DNA from: Imbricaverruca yamaguchii
Taxonomy: Eukaryota > Arthropoda > Thecostraca > Neoverrucidae
Direction: 5' to 3'
Length of the DNA stretch: 64,000 bases
Assembly (NCBI GenBank): GCA_034440575.1
Contig: JAOTOL010001388.1
Span: 726,501-790,500, forward strand
Under the pieces are notes generated by a model. That model was given only the letters and a program-made list of their open reading frames with translations. It was not told the DNA's origin and made no database searches. The position numbers and the translations under genes were made by a program. Positions 1-11,375 of this stretch are shown piece by piece. How positions within the stretch are numbered: position 1 is the first letter of the stretch; every line of letters starts with the position of its first letter.

Positions 1-1103
1 CTCAGGCATTAAAACTTCGCACCAAACGCGTACACCAACTCATGAACACAACACGACTCAAAACTACAATTGGCTGCCGCATTTATCAACACGAAAATAA
101 ACTACACATCACGCTCGCCACAGCAAAACCACTCCCACCACCCACTGCATGGTGAAAACACCAACCACCCAAACCACACCAAAGATATACATAGACAAAC
201 CAAAGCACACATACACAGACACAGAAATACATCAACTATTCATCCGCTTCAAATCACAATATCAAAATTACATCATTTAGACTGACGGATCAAAATCACA
301 TACACAGCAGACGGGCACAGCGGCGGTGCTGTACCCAACAGCGCTGCCGCGGGTCATCTTTCGTGCCCGTCTGCATAACACAGCATCCACCTACACAGCA
401 GAACTCTTTGCAATTTTCTCAGCATACTCCACCATTTACAACACACAAATCGAATACATCACAGCCACTGACACAAAATCAGCACTAGAAAGCGTAACAC
501 CATTCACCAAAAACAAACACCCACCCATCCCAAAAATACTGTACATTCACAAACAACTCCAAGCCAGACAACGCCCACTTATCCTATGGATTCCAAGCCA
601 CATAAACATTCAAAGCAATGAACACGCAGACACCGAAGCCAACATTGCAACAAACCGCACCATGCTCACACCCACAATCCGACTACTACCCCACAATACA
701 TGAGGCAATCAACAAACACATTCAACAAACATGGGACACAACAATCACGCAACTATGCCCAATACACCCCAAGCACGAACTCTGGCACACCACCAACCAA
801 AACACTAGACAAAAAGAACGCACACTAACACGCTTACGCCTCGGACATACTGCACTTACGCACCCCTACCTCTGACAACAACGCCCACGACCACAATGCA
901 CAGCATGTCAACGAACGCTGACAATTAAATACGTACTCATCTACTGCACCAAGTACAACACCGAAAGACAACATATCACAAACTACTGCAACACGAACAA
1001 CATCCCACTAAACATCACTACTCTCCTCAACGACGACCATCCAACATTACACCAACACCTCTTCCACTTTCTCGCTATCAAACGCCTACTCGATGAACTA
1101 TGA
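1..1103 (+). pseudogene. 3' part of non-LTR retrotransposon ORF2 (RNase H and C-terminal region), left copy
   Basis: The conceptual protein starts just after the RT domain (QALKLRT...RLKTTIGCRIY) and runs into an RNase H domain with an ETAEL-like YTAELFAIF segment, a TDTKSALESV segment and a final WIPSH...NEHAD motif, then a C-terminal region with CTAC...YCTKYN spacing like the zinc-finger tail of jockey/I-type LINEs. It is cut by the window edge. Breaks include an in-frame TGA after TAW near 150, frame changes between about 150 and 330 and near 700, and a TGA near 874. The reading ends in DEL-stop at 1101-1103. It matches the copy at 62587-63868 on the other strand. Family placement rests on the RT-then-RNase H order; the exact clade is not determined. 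Confidence 0.8.
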
Positions 1104-1600
1104 AAAATGAGAAAAGGATTGGGAAAAAATCAAAGGATATGTTAAAAAGAAAACAGAAAATCAACAAAAGCTGAAAAAAAGAAAAGAAGAAAAACCAAGC
1201 CAAAAAACACTAACCCCACGTGAAAAACACTGGCAATGACCCGACCGCCCCCAAACTACAGCCCACCCCAAGTTGGCACCGCCCGGATTGGCAAATCTTT
1301 TCTTCCGCACCAGCTTCAGCTTAGACCAGAATCATCATCCCATCTGTCTACAAGCCGACTCAACTTTACTCATCTCTACGCTTCAAACTTCAAGACGACT
1401 CAGCTCTACCTTGCCTCACCTCAACAAGCCAGCTTTATTCTTCTTCGCTTCCTCTTATCGTCACCACGATACTCCTCGTACCAGTTCACCCCCACCAAAA
1501 ACTAGTACAAATATCTAACACCTCAAACGCCCCCGGAAACAGCCGACATCACCACACGGTGGCAGGCTGGAAAATACATGGACACACACGAAAGTCAGTG
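1104..1600 (+). mobile_element. 3' untranslated region of the left non-LTR retrotransposon copy
   Basis: This follows the ORF2 stop. It begins A-rich with few other bases, passes through a CAATGACCCGACC block near 1233, then a C/T-rich section, and ends with a conserved block at 1541-1580 that contains CACCACACGGTGGCAGGCTG. The same order of blocks is found, reverse complemented, at 62100-62586. The terminal block also appears near 25203-25240. A short CA run follows the block in two of the copies. No poly(A) tail is visible. Confidence 0.7.
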
Positions 1601-1940
1601 TGATATCATCATATTTTAGACACTACCCAATATAAATATAAGCCAATCTGTAATTTCCCTGTTCAGAATCATAACCATGGTGGTATTTTGAATGAGCACG
1701 GCCTTAATAACCGAAACGACTGCCGAACTTGTTCTGACATTTGTGAACTTGCTCTGATGTGGTGAACTTGGTCTGACATAATAGAAGAAGGCCTCGTAGT
1801 ATAGCCATAGCATCCTGGCATAAGGTCATACCATCCTGGAAATCAGGCCATACCATCCTACGCATCGACTGTCATTCACTGAAACATGAAACTGTATTAA
1901 ACCCCAGATGTTAATGTTTTGCTTAGGCCTAGCTCGCACA
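1601..1940. other. No gene recognised
   Basis: I see no gene here. A weak tandem pattern of GAACTTGxTCTGA about every 20 bases occurs at about 1726-1782, and CATACCATCCT is repeated at 1826-1860. Neither has a clear function. Confidence 0.5.
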
Positions 1941-2961
1941 TTAACCCGCGCACGTCCGGGGGGTGGGGGGCAGATATCTGCCCCCTCCGGTTTTTCCTCA
2001 TTTGCCGCCAAACTAATAGGGTTAGCAAGGCCAAACCTCGCATAGCTGTTCATTGGTCTTTTCCACATATCCTCATATATTTTTAGTCCTGGGTCATCTC
2101 AGGTCAGGTCACCAGATCAGGCGAAGTGACTCAACTACACCCAGAGTTCTAGGTGGCATAACTTCCACAATAATTGGGCGATTGATTTCAAACTTATAGC
2201 ATGTCATGATCTCATCAGGTACCATAATATGTATATCTGGTCTTTTTCGTAGCATTGACCTTAGGTCAGGTCGCTACCATGGTTTCCCCATTATAGGGCT
2301 ATGGTAAAATATACAAATGTTTCCTAGTTACATATTTGCGCTCGGAATGATACCACAATGGTTGTGGCATGTAGGTGGAAGCTATGCTCAATGCTACCGC
2401 TGACATTTTTGCTCAGTGACCTCACCAAGATCTCTGAAGACACCTGAGATCACTACACATTTATGCGCACTACATCACACTGCATTGAGCTAGAAGACTG
2501 AAATTACCGTCATTGTGCTTGTATCGTCAAGACGTGTCGATTGATACCTTACATGACCTCCATAGGCCTTGACCTGAGGTCATTAATTCATGACCTTGAC
2601 CTGAGTTTCGGTTGACCTGACCTTAAATTGCACCGCTATTGTCGGTAGCGCCTTTCAAGGACTGTCGAATATCGTTCGCCATTTGTTTCTATCTGTTACA
2701 GGCCCTGTTCCTGAGATATGTGTCAATATCTGAGTCCCACCTGATCTGGTCGAATTTGACCTATGATGACCCAGTGACCTGAATGTTGACCTGAGCGAAA
2801 AAATAACCGAAACACTTTCGATAGAGGCCGTCACCAGCTATCCAACGCCGTTTTCCGTTTGTCGCTAGATAGCACAGTTCCAGAGATCTTATGGAGGCAG
2901 ACATCTGTCCCCCCCCCGGACATGCGAAGTTGACGCGGACCGCCGGACGTGCGAGTATTAA
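1941..2961. mobile_element. TTAA-bounded non-autonomous element, family A, copy 1
   Basis: It starts TTAACCCGCGCACGTCCGG and ends CCGGACGTGCGAGTATTAA, so the ends are inverted repeats next to TTAA. Just inside the left end is GGGGGCAGATATCTGCCCCC, a perfect palindrome; a degenerate version lies near 2896-2920 at the right end. A second copy at 49951-50959 aligns over the full length, more than 90% alike by eye. No convincing ORF spans it. At least 13 AGGTCA/TGACCT hexamers occur. TTAA targets are known for piggyBac and Kolobok elements; which applies is inference. Confidence 0.8.
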
Positions 2962-3771
2962 CCCTTTCCGGTCAAATCCTCACATCTTTCTCGGGGGGGG
3001 GGGGGATGAAGACCCCTCTAAAATACAAAGTAAGCATCGCACGAAAACGAAAGAGGTTTCATCGAAAAGCGCTCGACGAGTAGGGTCCGAGTCCACTCTC
3101 CAAAACAATTTTCCCCCAAAAGTAACGTCATCAAGGGGATATATTTTCCCTTTTCACGACTTACATTATGTTTTGACTCTGGGGAGTTCATCTTGGTGAT
3201 ATATGAATAATTTTTTATTTAGAATGAGAAAAGGACAGCGAAACCGACCAGGGCTATAATTTTTTGGGCCCCAAAACAATTATATTTAAATTTAAACATT
3301 TTGAGTTTTCAAGTTATTTTCTCTAATTTTCCTTTTCTTTTGGTTAGAGCAGACCGAGAAACGTTGTTGGAAGTCAACTTGCCCTAATAAAAGATGCTTA
3401 CTCTAGCCAGTCCTGTATTTGAACTGCAAATTGGCAAACACGCAAAATTTATATGTAGTTAAAATCGAAAAAAATCAACCCATACGTTTTGTTGCATCCG
3501 TACAGATAAGCAAACGCCGAAAGTTTCATTAAAATATCTACATCCGTTAAAGCGTGACAACTGGTTGAACTTTTTTGGAGGTGACCTCACTTGACCTTGA
3601 CTAACTCCTTGACCATAGATGACTTGATCGAATAATTTTGAATCAGCATATCAAATATTGATGTGGGGAAAGGTATGCCAAATTTGGGCGCGCTGCTGCG
3701 AGCCGTTCGTCCGCTATCCGCGAAAAACCTGAGGGGGGCGGTTGAAGACCCCCAGAAACGGGACGGGTTAA
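2958..3771. mobile_element. TTAA-bounded non-autonomous element, family C, copy 1
   Basis: It shares its left TTAA with the family A element, so the two abut exactly. The left end begins TTAACCCTTTCCGGTCAAAT; the right end, read inward, begins TTAACCCGTCCCGTTTCTGG. The right end contains a G-run/C-run hairpin around GGTTGAAGACCCCC and, further in, a GCGCGC stem-loop followed by a TTTGGCATACC block. The same blocks recur at 8250-9043, 14933-15068, 28901-31107 and 63876-64000. No ORF of note. Confidence 0.75.
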
Positions 3772-5665
3772 TATGGGATCTTACTTCGTAATCTGCGTTG
3801 TCAAAATTAGTTGTGATAAACATAGGTTACTTTGATATTGCATGTTAAGCATGTTATTGCGTGCGAAGTACGGAGGCGAGTGAAAACAATTACAAGTAGC
3901 CAATGTGCGGAAATTAGAGTCGGAATCCGCTGTCGAGCTGGAATCAATATCCTTTGTCAGTTTTCGCCCTATCCCGAGGAGAAGAACCGCACCTGATATA
4001 ACGTACAAAATGCAAGGAACAAAAAGTGCAACCAACGGCTAAGAGAGAAAAAAGCGACGGGTGTCGCCCTATTCGAAAATGAACAGGCATGCTAGGTATC
4101 ATTGTCTATAGGCAAGTAACCGGAACAAAGCGATCGTGGCAGTACGCAGATTCACACAAATACAAATAAAATCGGACAAGTACAACATGATGCGAATAGG
4201 TGTACCTGGGATCCCTGTGTAGTCGATACGAGCTGTTATATACGACGTGAAAGCAACTGTTGTCTAGGTTTCTGTAGGTAATAAATACCTACGGGAACAC
4301 ACAGATATATATCTACAGATATAACAAATAAAAGTATAAACCTATTCTGTAGGTTTCTATTTTTACAGAGAGAATAAACCTACAGAAACCTGCAATTTAA
4401 GTTAAAGTTAAACAAGCTAATTTTGTGTTTGAAATTACGTAAGTGGTCCTACCGTCGGACCACGCCTTGTTTTTAAGATGGGCGTGGGCAGTGCGCGAGG
4501 GAGGAGGGTGTGCATGACCGAAAAGCCGTCTCAACATAAGCCGCCCGCCATATTTGAGCATGAGTTCGTAATTTGGAGGCAGGGCGTACGGTTCGTTGAG
4601 GACCATAGCCACCGGTGGATGGGTCGTTAACGCTGCCCCGGCCAGCGGGTCGCACGCGATGACAAATGACGAGGCGTGTAATTACACGCCAATTGGGTCT
4701 AACTGGGCGCGTACAAACATACCGACCAAACCGGATGACATTAAGCCTGCGAGTCTCAGACACGATCTGGCCAATTTAGCAACTCTATTTTTGTTTGAGA
4801 GAGTATTACCTCTGTAGCAAATAGCAGCGAGGCACCCGTACCTTCAATGACAGCACTACGAACGTCACGGGTGCACCGGGGCATTGTCCTCCGGGTATGT
4901 AAGCATGAATATCACATGGAACACTACTCAAATAATTTCACAAAATGTGGCAATAGCAAACGGTCCCTCATGCTAACCAGAGCTGCGGCATAACACATAC
5001 ACACATGTGCACGCTGAACATGTCGACATCCAACATCGCTCCTGCATGCATGTGTGCACAAGAATAAACTATGCTTATTCAACAGCCAGTTCAAGACAGG
5101 AACTATTATCTCAAATATTTAGCATCGAACACTTTGTACTTCCGTATAAAATCACTGTCTACGTGAATATGACAATGCAGTGGTAGCACTGAAATGACGC
5201 CACAACACAATACACCATGCTTACACCATGCTTCTCAACATTGCCATAGAATCCACCCATGCTATGATCACCACTTTGTATGACCTCGACTTGTTCCACA
5301 AACGTATGGTTCGGTGTGAAAAATAAATTGTGAGTCTATCTCATGTTTTTTCTTACTTTATCTCTGTGTCCCCTAGTGCTACGAATACGATGCAACAGAT
5401 ATCGTCTAAGATGCGTCACCGGCAACTAAAATATTTTTTTCCGTACATTTATCCGAAACGTGTCTGTTGATGGTATCTGAAGTGTGAATGACGATGACCG
5501 TGCGGTAGCTTTATGAAACGTAAACACCAGTGCAACAAGCCGCGGTTACCACACCGATGCACGAGCTGCCGTGCACCCCCGAAACGTCTGGCAACAATAC
5601 CGGAGGTCATTCCGTGGACGGCACGGGTGTGACCGGCCTGTTTGCATATCATTTACCGTTGCTGG

Positions 5666-5668
<3 letters not shown>
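3772..5668. other. No gene recognised; small inverted repeat inside
   Basis: I recognise no gene. On the minus strand, 3781-4035 is an open 84-codon frame whose first 20 residues are hydrophobic (LYVISGAVLLLGIG), which could be a membrane anchor, but nothing supports expression. Bases 4400-4780 are more GC-rich than their surroundings and hold a GTGGTCC...GGACCAC palindrome at about 4442-4463. Confidence 0.4.
4265..4392. repeat. Short inverted repeat around an AT-rich loop
   Basis: AGGTTTCTGTAGGT at 4266-4279 is repeated in inverse orientation as ACCTACAGAAACCT at about 4378-4391. A third partial copy, CTGTAGGTTTCT, sits between them at about 4347. It could fold into a hairpin of about 125 bases. 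No target duplication was seen. Confidence 0.55.

Positions 5669-5731
<63 letters not shown>
5669..5731. repeat. (GT)n microsatellite
   Basis: About 30 uninterrupted GT dinucleotides. Apparent reading frames through it are poly(Cys-Val) artefacts. Confidence 0.98.
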
Positions 5732-5732
<1 letters not shown>

Positions 5733-6799
5733 ACAAGGCCACTCCACCTGTATAGAAGGCATTACACACCAGCGAGCCAATGTCCTCTGTGGTTCCGCGT
5801 CAGCGAACGGACTCGGCCGAGTTTTGATGGCGGAACGCCTGGGTAGTTAAACAAAATGTGGAGCAATAATTCCCGGCTCCAAAATCATTATGGACGAAGG
5901 CGAAGCCTCAGCGGGTAGGATGCATACAATTGGCAAAACTAAGCTTGATGTTTATATTTTTGTAGATGTGTGTGTAATAAACTCAAAAATGCTTTATATT
6001 TTTTATTGGACATCAATTACTTGCATCGATTTAGTGTTGAAGTTTTCGTATTGATGCGCTCTACACGAGTGTTTCGAGATAGATCACATCTGCACCATGT
6101 GTATGTGTGCACTGTGCAACCGATTACTCTAATCTTGCATAATTGTGTGCGTGCATGCTATGCAAATATACCCAAAAATTCACCATTTGCACGTCGTGCG
6201 ACTCTTTATCGATTGAGTGTTGATGCTACATTGTGGTGCTTGTTGGTGTATTATTTGCCTTCTTATCATTAAAGAGTGCTTTTGCATCTTTGTTAGAAAA
6301 TATTCATATTGTTTTCGGTGTCAGTACCTCATCTGGCAGTGCAAGGGGGAACTACAGCTGCCATCTGAGTAACATTGCATAACCACGTAGGTAGCTGTTG
6401 GCATCACAGCCGCCCACAATGAGAAACCTACTGTGGCCGGGTTTATTTGAAAAGAACCAGAACGATGCACAAAAACGGAGCCAAGATATCAAAGCCTTAG
6501 CAAATGACATGTATATCAACGTACACGCACCAGCACCGCCACAGAAGGACAGTGCACAGCTCACCTTTGTCTTTTTAAGCTTAGTTTGAATAGTTGGTGG
6601 GGAGGCTGTACATAATCAGAGCCAGCGCTAAGCGCAAGCTTATGGCATTGACTGTGAACCCACCAGCTGATCTGGAAATTCCAATCATATAGCACAAATG
6701 TGATAGAAAGTTTAAATACTGACACAGCGGACATGACCTTCTGATGCCTGTGCGTTCGACCTGGCTTGCAAACTGGCCAAGCTGCAAACAGCGAACTGA
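5732..6799. other. No gene recognised
   Basis: Mixed-composition sequence without a recognisable gene or a repeat seen elsewhere in the window. Short open frames on both strands do not resemble a known protein. Confidence 0.4.
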
Positions 6800-7042
<243 letters not shown>

Positions 7043-7339
7043 GGAGAGATAGGGACATCCGAATGAGAGAAGGGACTTAGTTGTTTAGGACTTGTTCAAC
7101 TTTAGGACGCCAGCACTAAGAGGATAGCTGTGAAATTATCAGCCTTCAGGAGTTGCGGAGCATAACCATTACTCAAGGTTCAGCGACAGGTGGAAGAACA
7201 GATATCTGAGATGGTGTGATTCCAACCTATTTCCCTCCATGCGAGGCGTCGTATTTCAGGGCTCAGCCACGCTCCAACAATTTGCCGTTATTGGAGCGCT
7301 AAGTGCCCCCATTTGGTGGAACATTCATTCAGATAATGT

Positions 7340-7410
7340 GCTCGCATATCGTCACCGAAGTTACGGTAGTGTTCTGTGGGCACATCCTCAAAGTCATGGT
7401 AGTGTCTGGT
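7340..7410. repeat. Two diverged outlying units of the 33-bp minisatellite
   Basis: The CGTCACCGAAGTTACGGTAG block and a second divergent copy match the main array at 7712-8255. About 300 unrelated bases separate them from it. Confidence 0.6.
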
Positions 7411-7711
7411 GTACCGTCGTCCAGCTTGTCGGCTGAGAGACGATGTCACGCACAGGGGAATATTGAGCACGAATTCCCTGAGGACACTTCCACTCTTCCA
7501 CTCTCTCGACACAACATACGAAATACCCTCGATGAGCGCACAATCGAACGTAGCGGCCAATCGGCAATTAGCATTGGTCTGGTACACACTAGGTAGCAGC
7601 CAATCACGAGCCAGGGCCGGGGCTGGTCACAGGGCGGCACCTAGCGCCAGCGGCACTAGGCGGCGGGCAGCTGTTGGCTGTGCCGCCAAGCACAGCCTGT
7701 GCGCTCGCAGT

Positions 7712-8255
7712 AGTGGTCTAGGGATACGTCACCGAAGTCACGGTGGTGTTCTCGGGGCATGCCACCGAAGTCACTGTAGTGTTCTAAGGCTACATCAACA
7801 CAGTGGCGGTAGTGTTCTAGGGGTGCGTGACCAAATTTACGGAAGTATTCCAAGGGTGCGTCATCGAAGTCACGATAGTGTTCTAGCAGTTCGTCATCGA
7901 AGTCACGATAGTGTTCTTGGGGAACGCATCAGAAGTCACAGTAGTGTTCTAGGGGTACGTCACCGAAGTCACGTACCCCTAGAACATCACGTACTAGTCA
8001 CGTGTTCTAGGGGTGCGTGACTAAATTTACGGAAGTATTCCAAGGGTGCGTCATCGAAGTCACGATAGTGTTCTAGCAGTTCGTCATCGAAGTCACGATA
8101 GTGTTCTTGGGGAACGTATCAGAAGTCACAGTAGTGTTCTAGGGGTACGTCACCGAAGTCACTGTATTGTTCTAGGATTACGTTATCGAAGTGACGGCAG
8201 CGTTCTAAGGGTACGTTACGGACGTCGCAGTAGTGTTCCAGCGGTACGCTGAGGT
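7712..8255. repeat. 33-bp minisatellite with an internal inverted unit
   Basis: About 16 imperfect 33-bp units, each with GTGTTCTAGGGGTACGTCA-like and GAAGTCAC blocks. The segment at about 7818-7960 is repeated at about 8013-8150, giving a higher-order duplication. Between them GTTCTAGGGGTACGT (7946-7960) is followed by its exact reverse complement (7971-7985), a 15-bp stem with a 10-base loop. Since 33 is divisible by three, the plus strand is open with an 11-residue RHRSHxSVLGV repeat; I read this as an artefact. Confidence 0.85.
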
Positions 8256-9043
8256 GTCATCGGAAAGTGCTCGACGAGTAGGGTCCGGGTCCATCCTCCA
8301 AAACAATTTCCCCCAAAAGTGACGTCACCAGGAGGGCTAGATTTGCACGATTTTTCACGACTTACATTATGTTTTTGGCTCTGGGGAGTTCATTTTGGGG
8401 GATATATAAAAACAAAATGTATTTGGAATGAAAAAAGGACAGCGAAATCGACTAGGACTACAATTTTTTGCCCCCCATATTTTTGATGAAATTTCAAAAT
8501 TTCGAGGTATCAAGTTGTCTTTAATTTTCTTTTCCAATACAGCAAACCGAAAAACGTTGCTGGAAGTCAACTTGGTCTAAAAAATGCTTACTTTAACCAG
8601 AATCCTGTATTTGAACTGCAAGTTGGCAGTTCAAATTAAAAAATTTATATTTTTACTAAATATAAAATTTTTATATTTAGTCAAATATAAAATTTTATAT
8701 TTGGCTAAATATAAAAATTTATATTTAGTCAAAAACGAAAAAATGAAAAATTCCACTCGTACGTTTTGTTGCATCCGTAAAGATAGCAAGCGCTGAAAGT
8801 TTCATTAAAATATCTGTATCCGTTAACGCGTGACAACTGGTTGAACTTTTTGGAGGTGACCTCGCTTGAACTTGACTAACTCGTTGTCCCTAGACGATCT
8901 GATCTAAAAGTTTTGAGTCAGCATGTCAAATTGATGTGGAAAAAGGTATGCCAAATTTGGGTGCGCTGCCGCGCGCCGTTCGTCCGCTTTCCGCCAAAAA
9001 CCCGAGGGGGTGGTTGAAGACCCCCCGAGACGGGACGGGCTAG
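8250..9043. mobile_element. TTAA-type family C element, copy 2 (truncated)
   Basis: This aligns with 3030-3771. The left end is missing: homology starts within GGTGTCATCGGAAAGTGCTC and abuts the minisatellite. The right end keeps the hairpin and CGGGACGGG, but the expected TTAA reads CTAG. An extra AT-rich block at 8641-8735 is peculiar to this copy. Confidence 0.75.
8641..8735. repeat. AT-rich tandem and palindromic block inside family C copy 2
   Basis: Four alternating copies of AAATATAAAA/TTTATATTT blocks separated by TAGTCAA or GGCTAA. It is absent from the other family C copies, so it expanded after insertion. Confidence 0.65.
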
Positions 9044-9454
9044 TATCAGTTTATCATTAGTACATCCAGCATTGTCTTATAAATCGCTATCCGAACTGCT
9101 GTTCACTCGCTTATGTGTTTAAATGACAAAACTATGGGCGCAATATGACCTGAACAGCCGATGCACCACTAACCCACAAAAACTAACAATATTTTGCTGT
9201 TGTAACTATATCAGAAGCAGTTTCAGGTGCAAATATTTGGAGGCACCTCCGACAAATGATTGCGAAATTTTGTGAACAGCACATTCATCGTAGTATTTTC
9301 ATTGCTTTGCTATTCAGGTTACTACAATTTAGAATTCAACTGCTCTTACTACATTGAATACCAATATAAATTCTTATTCTTAGCCTAATCATGTCACGAG
9401 CGGATTCCAAGAAACCACCAAATGTGCAGCATTTGACCGGTCTTTTGAAATCAG

Positions 9455-9455
<1 letters not shown>
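9044..9455. other. No gene recognised
   Basis: AT-rich sequence without a recognisable gene or repeat. Confidence 0.4.
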
Positions 9456-9521
<66 letters not shown>

Positions 9522-9542
9522 ATATGTATATGCATATATAAT

Positions 9543-9636
<94 letters not shown>

Positions 9637-9695
9637 TACACACATATATATATATACACACACACACACATACACACGCATATATATATACATAC

Positions 9696-9768
<73 letters not shown>

Positions 9769-9810
9769 TATATATATATATGCGTGTGTATGTGTGTGTG
9801 TGTGTATATA
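9456..9810. repeat. Compound (AT)n microsatellite with (AC)n and (GT)n interruptions
   Basis: About 350 bases of alternating AT with short GATA, CACACA and TGTGTG stretches. It is nearly self-complementary throughout. Long Tyr-Ile frames through it are artefacts. Confidence 0.97.
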
Positions 9811-10238
9811 TGCCATGCAAGTGTCCACCTTGTCTTCATGCGAGACTGAATGCTGCAGATATTGCATTGGTTTGTGAAATGGCGCAAGGTTATTTGAATG
9901 TAGCAAGAAGCATGCGAATATATTTCGTTGCGAACTACTGGTATTCTGTGTGTGGCCGCTGCTATGATTTTGTGTGAAGCCGGCTGACGTGGTGCATATT
10001 GCACGCACCAGACCTATGAGCTCCGATGTACTGCATATGCTAATCCTTGGTTCCATGGCAATTCTCGTCCATTTAACCCTCGCCCGGTCAATCTTCAAAT
10101 CCAGCCGGACAGGGCGGGGGAGGGGGATGGGGCTGGGGGTGGGGAGCTCTTGGAAGACTTTCTCTTACGATCTACGTAAGCTAGAATGCAATCCAAAACG
10201 CCGCCAGAAAGCTCCGACTATGCACAGTACGAAGCTTG

Positions 10239-10243
10239 CATTC
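10239..10243. repeat. Left target-site duplication CATTC
   Basis: Identical to 14755-14759; 5-bp duplications are usual for Ty3/Gypsy integrases. Confidence 0.9.
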
Positions 10244-10543
10244 TGTAGTTGCCGATTAGAAAGTAAGTGCCGAGCACGGGGAAGGACGTGTATTGGCAGT
10301 GTCCGGCGACCCAGCCACGAGCACCGGCCACGCGTCCCCTCGACCAACTGCGGGCAGTCACCCCCGCGCGCCGCCGACCTAGCCGCCCCAACCACAGACC
10401 GCGCTGCAGAAACCGCTGACGGCCGTGACCACGTGACAGTGACCACGTGACCACGTGACGCGCCGAGTGCCACGTGACACCGGCGCCACCGGCGCCGGTG
10501 GCCCTGCGTGGCGCAGGGCCAGCTCCAGCACCAGCTCACTACA
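10244..10543 (-). repeat. 3' LTR (left in window)
   Basis: 300 bp, TGTAGTTGCC...CTCACTACA on the plus strand. It holds four CACGTG palindromes (10430, 10444, 10452 and 10471) and a GC-rich stem-loop GGCCCTGCG/CGCAGGGCC at about 10500-10519. It differs from the other LTR at one position near 10499 (GGTGGCC against GGCGGCC). Confidence 0.95.
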
Positions 10544-10552
10544 CCTCCACCT
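10544..10552 (-). other. Polypurine tract of the LTR element
   Basis: On the minus strand AGGTGGAGG directly precedes the 3' LTR, the position where plus-strand DNA synthesis is primed. It is short and has one T. Confidence 0.55.
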
Positions 10553-10557
10553 GATTA

Positions 10558-11139
10558 TCAATAATCATCATCGTCGTCCGGTATACACGATTCACTTGGT
10601 AGACCGCAGCCATACAATTCGACTGGCGCCCGCCTCACACGCATACTTCGCCGGGGCGCGGCTCGCCCATCCCGCGCGTCCTCAGTGACCACACATTCAG
10701 CGCTCGGGTGGTCATCGTCCTCAAAATCCTCCGCCCTGCCCGCGCCGTCTGCGAGGTCTGCACTCATTTCTGCCGCCGCCCACGCATCCGGCGGTGCCGG
10801 TGGCGGCCGCTCCGCCTCCGGTTCTACCGCCCCACCCGCACTGGGCAACACCTTACGCGGCTGCTCCATCACCTCCTCCGGTGGGTCAAAGTCCCCAGAC
10901 TCGCTCGCGCTCCTGTCTGGTCCGGCGTCCTCACTCCCGAATGGCCGCCGGACACACCGCACGTGCCACGGGGTACCGTCGACCTCCACCAGCGGTGTCG
11001 GGAGCAGCCGCGTCACCACACCTCGCCGCGACACATCCGTGCACCGCGTCGGCTGACCTCGGCGTCGTATCCACACGGTGTCACCGACTTGGAGCATCGC
11101 GCGCGCACGCTCAGAGCCGTCGTGCGCCACGGGCATCGT
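10558..11139 (-). pseudogene. pol: Integrase C-terminal domain and acidic tail
   Basis: It contains VGDTVWIRRRG then RGVVTRLLPTPLVEVDG then WHVRCVRRP, the small SH3-like C-terminal domain common in arthropod Ty3/Gypsy integrases. A proline/acid-rich stretch follows, then SMRVRRAPVELYG and a final run of five Asp before the stop at 10558, five bases from the polypurine tract. The RS-R-RR-P motif near the end is usual in such tails. No separate env ORF follows. Confidence 0.8.
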
Positions 11140-11375
11140 CCGGCTGGCCCCTGCACATCGGCGGCCACCGACAAGTCCCGGCCAGCGCGCTTGAAGAGCC
11201 CGGCCGCCGGAGCGCTGGAGGGTCGTACACCGTCGCGAGGCGTAGCATTGTAACGGTGTACCACTTCACCGATGGTGCAGTCCTGGCGGGCCGCCATCAC
11301 CTTAATTGTCCGATGATGGCGCTCGACAATGCCGTTACCTCCTGCCTCGTGCACGGCCCGAAAGCGCAGCCGGAC
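11140..11375 (-). pseudogene. pol: Integrase core, third catalytic segment
   Basis: This continues the integrase in the next frame. GNGIVERHHRTIK carries the Glu of the D,D-35-E triad and the basic helix that follows it. The sequence then reads into an FKRAGRDLSVAADVQG linker before another frame change at about 11130-11160. The gap from the upstream frame is equivalent to one missing base in a run of five C. Confidence 0.85.

Noticed and set aside
3781..4035. Signal-anchor protein gene
   Set aside because: One hydrophobic stretch in an 84-codon frame is expected by chance in this much sequence, and no promoter or splice support is visible.
9336..10098. 200-codon Tyr-Ile frames
   Set aside because: They translate an (AT)n microsatellite.
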